From Methylorubrum thiocyanatum (GTDB taxonomy: Bacteria > Pseudomonadota > Alphaproteobacteria > Rhizobiales > Beijerinckiaceae), in assembly GCA_014138645.1 (NCBI GenBank), contig JACJIB010000004.1, positions 496,001 through 560,000 on the forward strand: a stretch of DNA of 64,000 nt, in the 5' to 3' direction. The translations under genes were made by a program, and so were the position numbers. Positions 53,376 to 62,708 of this stretch are shown in pieces (position 1 is the stretch's first letter; each line of letters opens with the position of its first letter). Under the pieces are notes generated by a model that was given only the letters and a program-made list of their open reading frames with translations, made no database searches and was not told the origin of the DNA.

Positions 53376-54347
53376 TCACGGCGTCATCACCGTCGTGCCG
53401 GTGGTCTGCCGCCCGGCGAGGTCGCGGTGGACCTGCGCCGCATCGGCGAGCTTGGCCCGGGCGTGGATCGGGATCTTCACCGCGCCGCTGGCCACCACCT
53501 CGAACAGCTCGGCGGCGTTGGCGTCGAGGCTCTCGCGGGTGGCGATGTGGGTGAACAGGGTCGGGCGGGTGGCGTAGAGCGAGCCCTTGGCGGCGAGGAT
53601 GCCGATGTCGAACGCCTCGATGGCGCCGGAGGACGAGCCGAAGCTCGCGAAGATGCCGAAGGGGGAGAGGCAGTCGAGGGAGGCGGGGAAGGTCGCCTTG
53701 CCGACGCCGTCATAGACCACCGGCACGCCCTTCCCGCCCGTGATCTCCTTCACCCGGGCGGCGAAGTCCTCGTCGCGGTAGAGGATGACGTGGTCGCAGC
53801 CGTGTTCGCGGGCGAGTTCCGCCTTCTCCTGCGAGCCCACGGTGCCGATCACGGTGGCGCCGAGATGCTTGGCCCATTGCGTGGCGATGAGGCCGACGCC
53901 GCCGGCGGCGGCGTGGAACAGGATCGTGTCGCCGGGCTGCACCCGGTAGGTCCGGCGCAGCAGGTACTGCGCGGTGAGGCCCTTGAGCATCATCGCCGCG
54001 GCGGTCTCGTCGGAGATCGAATCCGGCACGTGGACGACGCCCTTGCTGTCCACCACCACTTCCTCGGCATAGGTGCCGGTAGCGCCGGCATAGGCGACGC
54101 GCTCGCCGACGCGGAAATCGGTCACGCCCTCGCCGAGCGCATCGACCACGCCCGCACCCTCCTTGCCGAGGATGAAGGGCAGCGAGGGGGCCTTGTAGGC
54201 GCCGGAGCGGAAGTAGATGTCGATGAAGTTGACGCCGATGGCGGTCTGGCGGACGCGGATCTGGCCGGGGCCCGGCTCGGGCGAGGGCACGTCCTCGTAG
54301 ACCATCGCTTCCGGCCCACCGTAGGCGTGCACCCGGATCGCCTTCAT
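53376..54347 (-). CDS. qor: Quinone oxidoreductase, zinc-free MDR family
   Basis: A 323-residue medium-chain reductase of the NADPH:quinone oxidoreductase type. It shows KAIRVHAYGGPEAMVYEDVP, IGVNFIDIYFRSGAYKAPSL and the nucleotide site HAAAGGVGLIATQWAK. The catalytic and structural zinc ligands of alcohol dehydrogenases are absent. ATG 54347 follows GGGAGA. It would reduce quinones with NADPH in the cytoplasm; the physiological substrate is uncertain. Confidence 0.92.
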   Translation of the reverse strand: MKAIRVHAYGGPEAMVYEDVPSPEPGPGQIRVRQTAIGVNFIDIYFRSGAYKAPSLPFILGKEGAGVVDALGEGVTDFRVGERVAYAGATGTYAEEVVVDSKGVVHVPDSISDETAAAMMLKGLTAQYLLRRTYRVQPGDTILFHAAAGGVGLIATQWAKHLGATVIGTVGSQEKAELAREHGCDHVILYRDEDFAARVKEITGGKGVPVVYDGVGKATFPASLDCLSPFGIFASFGSSSGAIEAFDIGILAAKGSLYATRPTLFTHIATRESLDANAAELFEVVASGAVKIPIHARAKLADAAQVHRDLAGRQTTGTTVMTP

Positions 54348-54484
54348 CGCGCTCTCCCACCCGTTCCCGTTCTCGGATGACAGGCGAGATATCGGTCCGG
54401 CGCGGACAGGCAAGGGGCGCACGGCGCTTATGCCCGAACCTCACCGGCCGGGCGCCCGGGGCGCGCCCAGAGGCATTGGGGGGC

Positions 54485-54712
54485 CTACTCTTCCCGGACC
54501 GCGACCTGCATGCCCATGCCCGACAGGCAGCGCTCGATGCGCTCCGTGAGTTCGGGCGTCAGCTCGCGCACCTGGACGTGCAGGGTGCCGGTGTCCTCCG
54601 GGCGCACGATGACCCGGTAGCGCAGGCCCTCATCCTCCATCTGGCGCAGCAGGTTGCTGCTCGCCGTGGTCATCGCGGCAATGTGCTGATCGATCAGTTC
54701 GGGCTTCATCAT
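54485..54712 (-). CDS. Small protein of unknown function, second of a coupled pair
   Basis: A 75-residue soluble protein (KPELIDQHIAAMTTASSNLL, then RQMEDEGLRYRVIVRPEDTG and QVRELTPELTERIERCLSGM). The fold would be helix-strand-strand-helix. Its ATG 54712 overlaps the stop of the gene at 54709 by four bases, so the two are translationally coupled. I recognise no family and no catalytic motif. Confidence 0.65.
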   Translation of the reverse strand: MMKPELIDQHIAAMTTASSNLLRQMEDEGLRYRVIVRPEDTGTLHVQVRELTPELTERIERCLSGMGMQVAVREE

Positions 54713-54912
54713 CCACGGCCATCCTGTCCGCCGGCCGTGCCGGCCTGTCGGGGCGCGGCGGCGGCCTCGCCCCCGTCCCGCGGCGGCCGGACGTTCTGGA
54801 CGGGCGGAAACAGCCGCGCGAGCCCGCGCGCCACCCCGGAGAGGACGGGGTCGAAGGACGAGTTGAACCGTGTCCGTACGACGTCCGGCTGCGAGGTGAT
54901 GAACGGCTTCAT
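54709..54912 (-). CDS. Small protein of unknown function, first of a coupled pair
   Basis: A 67-residue protein (KPFITSQPDVVRTRFNSSFD, then PVLSGVARGLARLFPPVQNV) with a disordered Gly/Ala/Pro tail. ATG 54912 follows GAGGGG by seven bases. It ends inside the start of the next small gene. The FNSSFDPVLSGVARGLARLF stretch may be an amphipathic helix. The name and function are unknown; the coupling suggests a two-subunit unit. Confidence 0.6.
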   Translation of the reverse strand: MKPFITSQPDVVRTRFNSSFDPVLSGVARGLARLFPPVQNVRPPRDGGEAAAAPRQAGTAGGQDGRG

Positions 54913-55268
54913 GGAACGCCCCTCAGACGTCTTGACCACTGCGACTTCGAGACCGTGCGGCGAGACCGCGCAGCGGCTTGAACATAGGTTAGCAATGCTG
55001 CAGGCGGGATTTGGTTCATTCCGACCGGCTCCTAAACCGCACGCCTGCATCGTACCCTTGAGCCGTACCCTTGCGCCGCACTTGACCCCGCGCGGCCCGC
55101 GCCTCTGTAGGAAGGCGAGGAATGCCGGGCCGCCACGGTCCGCTTGACGGTCCGCCCGCAAGCCCCTTCCGGGCTTCGATCCCGGTGTCCTGCAGTCCTC
55201 TCCCGCCGGCCCGGTCGCCGACCGGCCGGCGCGGGGCTTTTCGAGGGTGTTTCAAGGAGTCTCCCATC
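54913..55268. other. Divergent intergenic region with strong hairpin
   Basis: The gap between the small gene pair and the UbiH-type gene. A hairpin GCCGGCCCGGTC/GACCGGCCGGC near 55207-55232 is followed by GCGGGGCTTTT and may be a leader terminator. GTACCCTTGAGCCGTACCCTTGCGCCG near 55047 holds a short direct repeat (GTACCCTTG twice, 15 bases apart). No gene supported. Confidence 0.35.
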
Positions 55269-56507
55269 GTGACGGTCCCGGTGCCGACCTCCCCCGCCCG
55301 CCCCTCGCCCGCCGCCCCGCCGGCCTTCGCGGTCGCGGTGGTGGGAGCCGGAGCCGCGGGGCTCGCCGCCGCCCTGGCGCTCGCCCGCGACGGGGTGGAG
55401 ACGGCCCTCGTCGGGCGTCACGCGCCGGTGGCGGACGGGCGCACGGTGGCCCTGCTCGACGGCTCGGTGCGCTTCCTCACGGTCCTCGGCGCCTGGGCCG
55501 AGATCGCGCCGCATGCGAGCCCGCTCGCCGAACTCCAGATCGTGGACGATACCGGCAGCCTGTTCCGGCCGCCGCCCGCCCGCTTCTCGGCCGCCGAGAT
55601 CGGCCTGCCCGCCTTCGGCTGGAACGTCGAGAGCGCCCGCCTCGTCGAAACCCTGCGGGGTCAGGCCCGCACCACGCCGGGCCTGACCCTGTTCGAGGCG
55701 GATTCGGCCGGCATGCGCCTCGCGGACGGGGCCGCCGTGCTGGACCTGGAGGACGGGCGCAGCCTCGCGGCGCAGCTCGTCGTCGGCGCCGACGGGGGCC
55801 GCTCGCCCCTGCGCGCGGCCTCGGGCCTGCGCAGCCGGGAATGGTCCTATCCGCAGGCGGCGCTCACCACCCTGCTCGCCCACGAGCGGCCCCACCGGGA
55901 CATCTCCACCGAATTCCACACCCGCAACGGGCCCTTCACCCTCGTGCCGCTGCCCGGCGGGCACCGCTCCAGCCTCGTCTGGGTCACGACGGAGCGGGCG
56001 GCCAAGCGCCTCTCGGGGCTCGAAGACGGCGGTCTCGCTGCGGCGGTGGAGCATCAGGCCCGCTCGATGCTCGGCGCCATGCGGATCGACGGCCCGCGCG
56101 GGCTGGTGCCGATGCGCGGCCTCTCGGTGGAGCGGCCGGTGGCCGAGCGCCTCGCCCTGATCGGCGAGGCCGCCCACGTCTTCCCGCCGATCGGGGCGCA
56201 GGGGCTGAACCTCGGCCTGCGCGACGCCGCGGCGCTACGCGATGCGGTGTTCTCCGCCCGCGAGGCGAACCGCGATCCGGGCGCTCCGGCCTCGCTCGCA
56301 GGCTTCGGGCGGGCGCGGGGCGTCGATGCGCGGCTGCGCGGCGCGGCGGTGGACATGCTCAACCGCTCGCTGCTCACCGATCTCCTGCCCGTCGATGCCC
56401 TGCGCGGCCTCGGGCTCGTGGTGCTCGGGGCGATCCCGCCCCTGCGGCGCCTCGTGATGCGCGAGGGCGTGCAGCCGCGCCTGGGCGCGCCGAGCCTGAT
56501 GCGCTGA
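55269..56507 (+). CDS. UbiH/UbiF/COQ6-family FAD-dependent monooxygenase
   Basis: A 412-residue flavoprotein hydroxylase. It has the dinucleotide-binding AVAVVGAGAAGLAAALALAR, the DG motif LVVGADGGRSPLRAASG and the FAD/GD motif ALIGEAAHVFPPIGAQGLNL. These mark the ubiquinone hydroxylase group, which adds ring hydroxyls in coenzyme Q synthesis; which position is unknown. The start is GTG 55269 with AAGGAG ten bases ahead. No other ubi gene is adjacent. Confidence 0.85.
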   Translation: MTVPVPTSPARPSPAAPPAFAVAVVGAGAAGLAAALALARDGVETALVGRHAPVADGRTVALLDGSVRFLTVLGAWAEIAPHASPLAELQIVDDTGSLFRPPPARFSAAEIGLPAFGWNVESARLVETLRGQARTTPGLTLFEADSAGMRLADGAAVLDLEDGRSLAAQLVVGADGGRSPLRAASGLRSREWSYPQAALTTLLAHERPHRDISTEFHTRNGPFTLVPLPGGHRSSLVWVTTERAAKRLSGLEDGGLAAAVEHQARSMLGAMRIDGPRGLVPMRGLSVERPVAERLALIGEAAHVFPPIGAQGLNLGLRDAAALRDAVFSAREANRDPGAPASLAGFGRARGVDARLRGAAVDMLNRSLLTDLLPVDALRGLGLVVLGAIPPLRRLVMREGVQPRLGAPSLMR

Positions 56508-56559
56508 TTTTTGGGGAGTTTCCGGAGCAGCCGCAGCACGCGGTCAAGCTCCGAAAAAA

Positions 56560-57012
56560 TCACAGAAAATCGCCGTAGAGATCGACCGTCTCGAAGCCGC
56601 GCGGGGCCAGCCGCTCCGCCAGAACGCGGCGGTGGCAGCGGGCCGGGTCGCGCTCGAAGCAGAGCAGGCAGACCGGACGCTCGGCGGCCAGATCCGCCAG
56701 GGCGTCGAGGGCGAGCCCGCCGTCGGCGGTGTCGAGCACCTCCTCGCAATAGATCCGGCGCATCAGCCCGGCATCGTGGGCGCGGGCCGCCTCGCGGCCG
56801 GATTTCGGCGTGCCGAGGCTCCGGAAATGCTCGTAGCCGAGCCCGGCTTCCACGAGTCCCGCCTTCAGCGCGCCTTTCGAGAAGCCGCGCTTGCGCGAGT
56901 TGGCCACCGCCCGCACGTCGGCGAGCACGGCCACGTCCGCCGCCTTCAGCGCGGCGTGCAGACGGTCCGGCGACAGGCCTTCGTATCCGATGGTGAACAG
57001 AGTCTTGCGCAT
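56560..57012 (-). CDS. DUF488 family protein
   Basis: A 150-residue DUF488 protein: TLFTIGYEGLSPDRLHAAL, VLADVRAVANSRKRGFSKG, GYEHFRSLGTPKSGREAAR, and CLLCFERDPARCHRRVLAER with three cysteines near the C-terminus. Conserved Arg, Cys and His residues suggest nucleotide or nucleic-acid chemistry, but the function is unknown. Convergent with the UbiH-type gene, 52 bases apart. Confidence 0.88.
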   Translation of the reverse strand: MRKTLFTIGYEGLSPDRLHAALKAADVAVLADVRAVANSRKRGFSKGALKAGLVEAGLGYEHFRSLGTPKSGREAARAHDAGLMRRIYCEEVLDTADGGLALDALADLAAERPVCLLCFERDPARCHRRVLAERLAPRGFETVDLYGDFL

Positions 57013-57209
57013 CGCGGTCTCAGGGAAAATTCAGGATCGACAAGCTTTTAGATGGGGGCGTCCCGGCCGCCGGACAGCACGGGCGGCATCTATGTGCCTG
57101 CGGCGCAACGCCTTCCGGAATTCCGCCGCAATGACGGCAAAGTTCTGTTAACCGGACCGGAGGCATCGAATACCCATTGAAGTCGCACGCAAGAAGTGGC
57201 GGGCCGTCG

Positions 57210-58061
57210 ATGTCGCTGGACACCGAAATTTCCTCGAGGCGCGCACCGGCTCCGCGCGGCTGGCTCAAGCGCGGGCTCGCCGCCCTGCTGCTGTCCGGGC
57301 TCGCGGCCTGCGCCGCCCAGAACGACTTCTATCCCACCAAGGGCGATGCCAAGCCCCATCCGGGCGTGGCACGGGCCAAGAGTCACCCGATCCAGGGCAT
57401 CGACATCTCGAAATGGCAGGGGCCGATCAACTGGGCCTCGGTCAAGAGCGCGGGCACGCAGTTCGCCTATATCAAGGCGACGGAGGGCGGCGACCACGTC
57501 GACGAGCGCTTCCGCGAGAACTGGGACGGCGCGGGCCGGGCCGGCGTGCCGCGGGGCGCCTACCACTTCGTGTTCTGGTGCCGCTCGGCCGAGGACCAGA
57601 TGGCGTGGTTCAAGCGCAACGTGCCGAACGATCCGACCGCCCTGCCCCCGGTGCTCGACGTGGAGTGGAACGGCCACTCGGCCAAGTGCCCGAAGAAGCT
57701 GCCCAAGCCCCAGGCGCTCGCCATGATCCGCTACATGCTGGACGAGATGGAGGCCTATACGGGCAAGCGGCCGATCATCTACACCGACATCACCTTCCAC
57801 AAGGACGTGCTGGAAGACGAGCTGCCCGACTACCCCCACTGGGTCCGCTCCACCGCGGCCGAGCCCGAGCAGCGCTACGCCAACCGCAAGTGGATGCTCT
57901 GGCAGTTCACCTCGACCGGCCGCGTGCCCGGCGTGCGCGGCGACGTCGACCGCAACGCCTTCTACGGCACCCCGACCGAATGGGCCTCGTTCCTCGCCAC
58001 CGATTGCGATCCGCGGGAGCATCGGCGCCTGTCGAGCCAGGGGCTCTGCACCGGCAAGTAG
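57210..58061 (+). CDS. GH25 lysozyme-like lipoprotein
   Basis: A 283-residue glycoside hydrolase family 25 protein. It has a lipoprotein signal (LKRGLAALLLSGLAACAAQ) with lipobox LAAC. The catalytic domain begins GIDISKWQGPINWASVK and has the acidic pair in VLDVEWNG, with AYIKATEGGDHVDERFRENW and GAYHFVFW. It probably cuts peptidoglycan glycan strands from the periplasm or outer membrane. ATG 57210 is chosen; TTG 57177 would add 11 residues. Monocistronic. Confidence 0.88.
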   Translation: MSLDTEISSRRAPAPRGWLKRGLAALLLSGLAACAAQNDFYPTKGDAKPHPGVARAKSHPIQGIDISKWQGPINWASVKSAGTQFAYIKATEGGDHVDERFRENWDGAGRAGVPRGAYHFVFWCRSAEDQMAWFKRNVPNDPTALPPVLDVEWNGHSAKCPKKLPKPQALAMIRYMLDEMEAYTGKRPIIYTDITFHKDVLEDELPDYPHWVRSTAAEPEQRYANRKWMLWQFTSTGRVPGVRGDVDRNAFYGTPTEWASFLATDCDPREHRRLSSQGLCTGK

Positions 58062-58253
58062 GACGGGCGACCAAGACGAGCGCCCGGGTGGGACAGACAA
58101 AAGGGCCGAGGCGGAGAAGAAGGAGCCGGCTATCCTGCCGCCAGCTCCCGAGATCATCTTATCCTATGTTATGATTTTTCGCGGCTTGCTCCTGAAGAGG
58201 CTCGGGGCGTAACTTGGCCGTGACTGCAATTTTTTCGTGCGCGGAAGCCCATA

Positions 58254-58269
58254 TGTCTACTTGTAGACA
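58254..58269. promoter_or_regulatory. 16-bp palindrome in the leader of a Crp/Fnr gene
   Basis: TGTCTACTTGTAGACA, a perfect inverted repeat with 7-bp arms and a two-base centre, 63 bases before ATG 58333. A dimeric regulator could bind it; autoregulation by the adjacent Crp/Fnr protein is the simplest idea. It differs from the FNR (TTGAT-N4-ATCAA) and CRP consensus. Confidence 0.5.
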
Positions 58270-58332
58270 GACTGCGCGCCGAGCGTTGCGCTAGGAGCCG
58301 CCTCCTGCGACCAGACGGACTTCGAGCTAGAC

Positions 58333-59094
58333 ATGCCTTCGGCCACAGAGCGGTGCTTTGAAGGCAATCTGCTCCTCGCGTGTCTGAGCCCCAAGGATCG
58401 CGGCCTGCTCCTGCCCGACATGGAGCGGCTGGAATACCAGCGCGGCGAGACGCTGTTCGCCGCCGGCCGCGAGGTGGATTTCATCACCTTCCCCCTCGAC
58501 CAGACCGTGGTCACCCTGCTGATCTCGATGATCGACGGGCGCAGCGCCGAGACCGCCACGATCGGCCGCGAGGGCGCGGTGGGCGGCGTGGTCAGCAACG
58601 GCGGCCTGCCGGCCTCGACCCATGCCCTGATCCAGATCGCCGGCCCGATCCTGCGGATGGAGTCGGTGCGGCTGCAGGAGGCCAAGCGGCGCTCGGAATC
58701 CCTGCGCAACCTGTTCACCCGCTACTCCGACTGCCTGCTCGCGCAGGTGCTGCAATCGGTGGCCTGCAACGCGCTCCATCCGATCGAGGAGCGCTGCCTG
58801 CGCTGGCTGCTGACGCTTCAGGACCGGCTCGACAGCAACGTCCTGCCGATCACCCAGGAGGCGCTCGCGGCGATGCTCGGCGTGCAGCGCACCTATCTCA
58901 CCCGCATCCTGCGGATGCTGCAGCAGCAGGGGCTGATCGAGGTCGGGCGCGGGCGCATCACCGTCCTCAACCGAACGGCGATCGAGACGGTCGCTTGTGA
59001 GTGTCATGCCTGCGTCAAGCGGCATTACGAGACCGTGCTCGGCGCCGTCTACAGCCCGAGCGGGCGGCTCGTCGCGATCGAGCCGCCCGAGTAG
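58333..59094 (+). CDS. Crp/Fnr-family transcription regulator
   Basis: A 253-residue regulator. Residues about 15-125 are a cyclic-nucleotide-type beta-roll (MERLEYQRGETLFAAGREVD, IGREGAVGG), followed by a dimer helix and a winged helix (about 170-225: PITQEALAAMLGVQRTYLTRI). It lacks the Fe-S cysteine cluster of FNR, so oxygen sensing by that means is unlikely; two Cys near the C-terminus (CECHACVKR) are a separate feature. The leader contains the 58254 palindrome. Target genes are unknown. Confidence 0.9.
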   Translation: MPSATERCFEGNLLLACLSPKDRGLLLPDMERLEYQRGETLFAAGREVDFITFPLDQTVVTLLISMIDGRSAETATIGREGAVGGVVSNGGLPASTHALIQIAGPILRMESVRLQEAKRRSESLRNLFTRYSDCLLAQVLQSVACNALHPIEERCLRWLLTLQDRLDSNVLPITQEALAAMLGVQRTYLTRILRMLQQQGLIEVGRGRITVLNRTAIETVACECHACVKRHYETVLGAVYSPSGRLVAIEPPE

Positions 59095-59418
59095 GGCCCG
59101 GGATGGGACCCCGGATTCACCCCGGGCGGTGGTCGCCGGTTTTCGGATTAAGACGATGCAGCAACAGGAACTTGACGCGTCGTCCCGGACCGGGCTTGCC
59201 CGACGCGGCGCCGGGGCGCCCACTCCGAAGGGGCATCCCGGATTCTCCACCGGGCGGCTCGGGGATTCCGGCTGGCGTCTTGTGCCCGACACATCGCCGA
59301 TGCACCATCCTGGCCGTCCGGATGGCAGGTCACCGCGAGCGGCTCCGGGGGAAGGGCGCCGCGATCGTCCGGGTCACTGGGCGCGCCCCTGCCAGGGGCG
59401 CCTTTGCCGGGTCCGTCC
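59095..59418. other. Intergenic region with a decayed family B repeat
   Basis: CGGTGGTCGCCGGTTTTCGGATTAAGACGATG-like sequence at 59125-59157 resembles the middle of repeat B (GGTGGCTGCCGGCTTTCGG). The hairpin part is missing. The region also serves as leader of the histidine kinase. No gene supported. Confidence 0.4.
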
Positions 59419-62235
59419 ATGAGCCGACCGCCCGACGCGTTCGCACATCCCCCCTTCGAGGCCGAGCGGCTGGCCGCGCTCGACCACTACGGCATCCTCG
59501 ACACGCCCGCCGAGACCGCCTTCGACGATGCCGTTGCGCTGGCCGCGCAGCTCTGTGGAGCACCGACCGCCCTCGTCAGCCTGCTGGCCAGCGACCGGCA
59601 ATGGTTCAAGGCCCGGCTCGGTTTCGCGCCCGGCGAGACCGGACTCGACCACTCGATCTGCGTTCACGCGCTGGCCGAGCGCGCCCTCCTGGTCATTCCC
59701 GACCTTGCCGCCGACCCGCGCACCCGTGCCAATCCCCTGGTCACGAAAGAACCCGGAATCCGCTTCTATGCCGGCGCGCCCCTGATCACCCCGGAAGGGG
59801 TGGCGATCGGAACCCTGTGCGTGCTCGACACCGTGCCGCGGCCCTCGGGGCTGAGCGACGCGCAGGGCGCGGGCCTCACGGCGCTCGCCCGCACGGTGAT
59901 GACGCAGCTCGAACTGCGCCGCGGCATCGCCGCGCGCAAGTCCGAAGCCGCAGCCCTGGCCGACAGCGAACTGCGCCTGCGGCTCGCGGTCGAGGCGACC
60001 GGGGCCGGCATCTTCGACGACGACCTCGTGGCGGGCACCCTGGCCTGGGACCGGCGCACCCGGGCCCTGTTCGGGGTCGGGCCGGACGAGCCGGTGAGCT
60101 ATGCCGGCACCTTCCTCGCCCGCCTCCATCCCGAGGACCGGGCGCGCACCGATGCCGCGGTACAGGCGGCCCTCGACCCCGCCGGACCCGGCCTGTTCGA
60201 CTGCACCTATCGCACGATCGCGGCGGACGGCACGGTGCTCGCCTGGGTCGCGGCCCGCGGCACCCTCGTCGTCGAAGGGAATGGCGGACAACGGCGGGCG
60301 CGCCGCTTCGTCGGCACGGTGCGGGACGTGACCGCCGAGCGCGCGGCGCAGGCCGCCGTCGCGGCCACCGAGGAGCGCTACCGCCTCGTCACCCGCGCCA
60401 CCAACGACGCGATCTGGGACTGGGATCTCGTCGCCGACCACGTGCTGTGGAACGAGGCCCTGCAGGCCGCCTACGGCTGGGCACCGGAGGCGGTCGAGCC
60501 GACCGGCCGGTGGTGGCTCGACCGCATCCATCCCGAGGATCGCGTCCGCGTGGAGGCGGATATCCGCCGCGTCATCGACGGCGACGGACAGGACTGGCAC
60601 CACGAATACCGGTTCCGCCGCGCCGACGGCGCCTATGCCGACGTGCTCGACCGCGGCTCGATGGCGCGCGGGGCCGACGGCAGGCCGCAGCGCATGATCG
60701 GCGCCATGCTGGACCTGACCGAGCGCAACCGCGTCGCCGCCCAGCTCCGGGCGGTGGTCGAGGGCGCCAATGTCGGCATCGTGCAGATCGATCCGCGCAC
60801 GATGGTCGCGCTGGAGGCCAACGCCAAGCTCTGCGCGATCTGGGGCGCGGAGGAAGCCGACATCGTCGGGCATTCCGTCGCCAAGTGGACGCCGGAGGCG
60901 GATGCGGCGGAGCGCGACCGGCTGCACCGCCGGCTGGCCGCGGGCGAGATCGTGCGCGAGACCCTGGAGAAGCGCTACCGCCGCAAGGACGGGCGCCTGA
61001 TCTGGGGCCGGGTCAACCTCGTCTCGCAGGTGCGCGGCGAGGCGATCCAGGCCACGGCGATGATCGAGGACATCACCGCGGAGAAGGCGGCCGAGGCGCG
61101 CCAGGCGGCGCTGATCGAACTCGGCGACGGATTGCGCGACGCCGCCAGCCCCCTCGAGATCCGCGGGATCGTGGCCCGGGTTCTCGGGCGCACCCTCGGC
61201 CTGCGGGATGCGGGTTACGCGGCGGTCGATGCCGCGGATCTCAAGGGGACCGGCGGCGCCGCGCGCGAAGGAGCGGACGCAGGAGCGGAGGAGGGAGCGG
61301 ACAGGGGAGCAAATCGGCGTGCCGCCTCCGCGCCGTTGCCGGCCACGCTCGCGCGGCTGCGCCGCGGCGAGACCCTGGCCGTGGCCGATCTGAGCGCCGA
61401 TCCCGGCCTCGCACCGGATGCAGGCGGCTACAGGGCCGCCGGCATCCGCGCCCTGATCGCGGTGCCGCTGATGCGGCGGGGCGCGTGCGCCGGCCTCGTC
61501 TACGCCCACGCCGCCGAACCCCGGGCCTGGGACGCGGGCGAGATCGATTTCGTCCGCGAGGTGACCGGCCGGGTCTCGGTGGCGCTCGCCCGCATCCAGG
61601 CCGAGGAGCAGCAGCGCTTCCTCAACCGCGAGCTGAGCCACCGCCTGAAGAACACCCTGACCATGGCCCAGGCCATCGCCTCGCAGACCCTGCGCAACGT
61701 CAGCGACATCGCCGTGGCGAAGGAGGCGCTGGTGGCCCGGCTGGTGGCACTCGGCAAGGCGCACGACATCCTGCTCTCGGGCGAGGGCGAGGGGGCGGCT
61801 TTGGAGGCGGTGATCGCCGGAGCGCTCGCGATCCACGACGACGGCGAGCCCGGCCGCATCCACCTGTCCGGGCCGGCCCTGGAAGTCGGGCCCAAGGCCG
61901 CCCTGTCGCTGGCGCTGATGATCCACGAACTCGCCACCAACGCAGCCAAGTACGGCGCCTTCTCGGTGCCGGGCGGGCGCGTCGGCGTGGACTGGACCGT
62001 CGCGCACGGGCGCTGGCCGGAGGATTCGCAGGACGCCGAGCCGATCGTGACGATGACCTGGGTCGAGAGCGGCGGGCCGCCGGTCGCCGCGCCCACCCGC
62101 AAGGGCTTCGGCTCGCGTCTGATCGAGCGTGGATTCTCGGGGGCGGTCGGCGGCGAGACGCAGATGACTTACGCCCGCGAGGGCGTGACCTGCCGGATCC
62201 GCGCCCCCCTGAAGGGGCTTCTCGAAAAAGAATAG
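59419..62235 (+). CDS. HWE-family sensor histidine kinase with GAF and PAS domains
   Basis: A 938-residue soluble sensor kinase. The order is GAF (about 20-165), three PAS domains (about 183-310, 316-436, 440-556), a second GAF (about 562-728) split by a GADAGAEEGADRGAN low-complexity insert, then an HWE kinase core with phospho-acceptor His 741 (FLNRELSHRLKNTLTMAQAI) and ATPase box HELATNAAKYGAFS (836-849). There is no membrane segment, so signals are cytoplasmic (light, redox or ligand). A single receiver gene follows 73 bases downstream. ATG 59419 is used. Confidence 0.92.
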   Translation: MSRPPDAFAHPPFEAERLAALDHYGILDTPAETAFDDAVALAAQLCGAPTALVSLLASDRQWFKARLGFAPGETGLDHSICVHALAERALLVIPDLAADPRTRANPLVTKEPGIRFYAGAPLITPEGVAIGTLCVLDTVPRPSGLSDAQGAGLTALARTVMTQLELRRGIAARKSEAAALADSELRLRLAVEATGAGIFDDDLVAGTLAWDRRTRALFGVGPDEPVSYAGTFLARLHPEDRARTDAAVQAALDPAGPGLFDCTYRTIAADGTVLAWVAARGTLVVEGNGGQRRARRFVGTVRDVTAERAAQAAVAATEERYRLVTRATNDAIWDWDLVADHVLWNEALQAAYGWAPEAVEPTGRWWLDRIHPEDRVRVEADIRRVIDGDGQDWHHEYRFRRADGAYADVLDRGSMARGADGRPQRMIGAMLDLTERNRVAAQLRAVVEGANVGIVQIDPRTMVALEANAKLCAIWGAEEADIVGHSVAKWTPEADAAERDRLHRRLAAGEIVRETLEKRYRRKDGRLIWGRVNLVSQVRGEAIQATAMIEDITAEKAAEARQAALIELGDGLRDAASPLEIRGIVARVLGRTLGLRDAGYAAVDAADLKGTGGAAREGADAGAEEGADRGANRRAASAPLPATLARLRRGETLAVADLSADPGLAPDAGGYRAAGIRALIAVPLMRRGACAGLVYAHAAEPRAWDAGEIDFVREVTGRVSVALARIQAEEQQRFLNRELSHRLKNTLTMAQAIASQTLRNVSDIAVAKEALVARLVALGKAHDILLSGEGEGAALEAVIAGALAIHDDGEPGRIHLSGPALEVGPKAALSLALMIHELATNAAKYGAFSVPGGRVGVDWTVAHGRWPEDSQDAEPIVTMTWVESGGPPVAAPTRKGFGSRLIERGFSGAVGGETQMTYAREGVTCRIRAPLKGLLEKE

Positions 62236-62308
62236 GACGAAAAGCGAGGCTCCGGGCAACGAACCGGCCGTTCGCCGCTTGTCGGCAAGGACGCGCCCGA
62301 GGAGCTTC

Positions 62309-62701
62309 ATGGACAGGCCCGCTTCCCCCGACCCGCACAACGCCGTGCGGCCGCTGGCTCTCGTCGTGGAAAGCGAGACGGATGCGCGCATCGCGACGGC
62401 GGATCGTCTGGCGGAGGCGGGCTTCGAGGTGCTGGAGGCCTGGAGCGCGCAGAGCGCCCTCCTCCAGATCGAGCGTCACCCGCGGCTGCGCCTCGTCGTC
62501 GTCGATGCCGACCTGCCCGGTGCCGAGGCCCGGTTCGCCCTGACCTGCGAGATCGCTCGGAGCCGGCCGGATCTCGCCCTCATCGTCCTCTCGGCCGGCC
62601 CCGCCCCCGATCCCGGCGCGCTGCCCGAGGGCGCCCGCTTCGCCGCCAAGCCTCTGACCGCGGCGCGGGCGCGGGTGTTGCTGGACGGGCTCGTCGCCTG
62701 A
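62309..62701 (+). CDS. Single-domain response regulator (receiver)
   Basis: A 130-residue stand-alone receiver. Phospho-acceptor Asp 66 (LRLVVVDADLPG) and the conserved Lys 114 (FAAKPL) are present; the acidic pair at the N-terminus is altered to ESETDAR. With no output domain it probably relays phosphate or acts by binding a partner. ATG 62309 follows GAGGAGC. It lies 73 bases behind the HWE kinase and is its likely partner. Confidence 0.88.
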   Translation: MDRPASPDPHNAVRPLALVVESETDARIATADRLAEAGFEVLEAWSAQSALLQIERHPRLRLVVVDADLPGAEARFALTCEIARSRPDLALIVLSAGPAPDPGALPEGARFAAKPLTAARARVLLDGLVA

Positions 62702-62708
62702 GGCAGGC

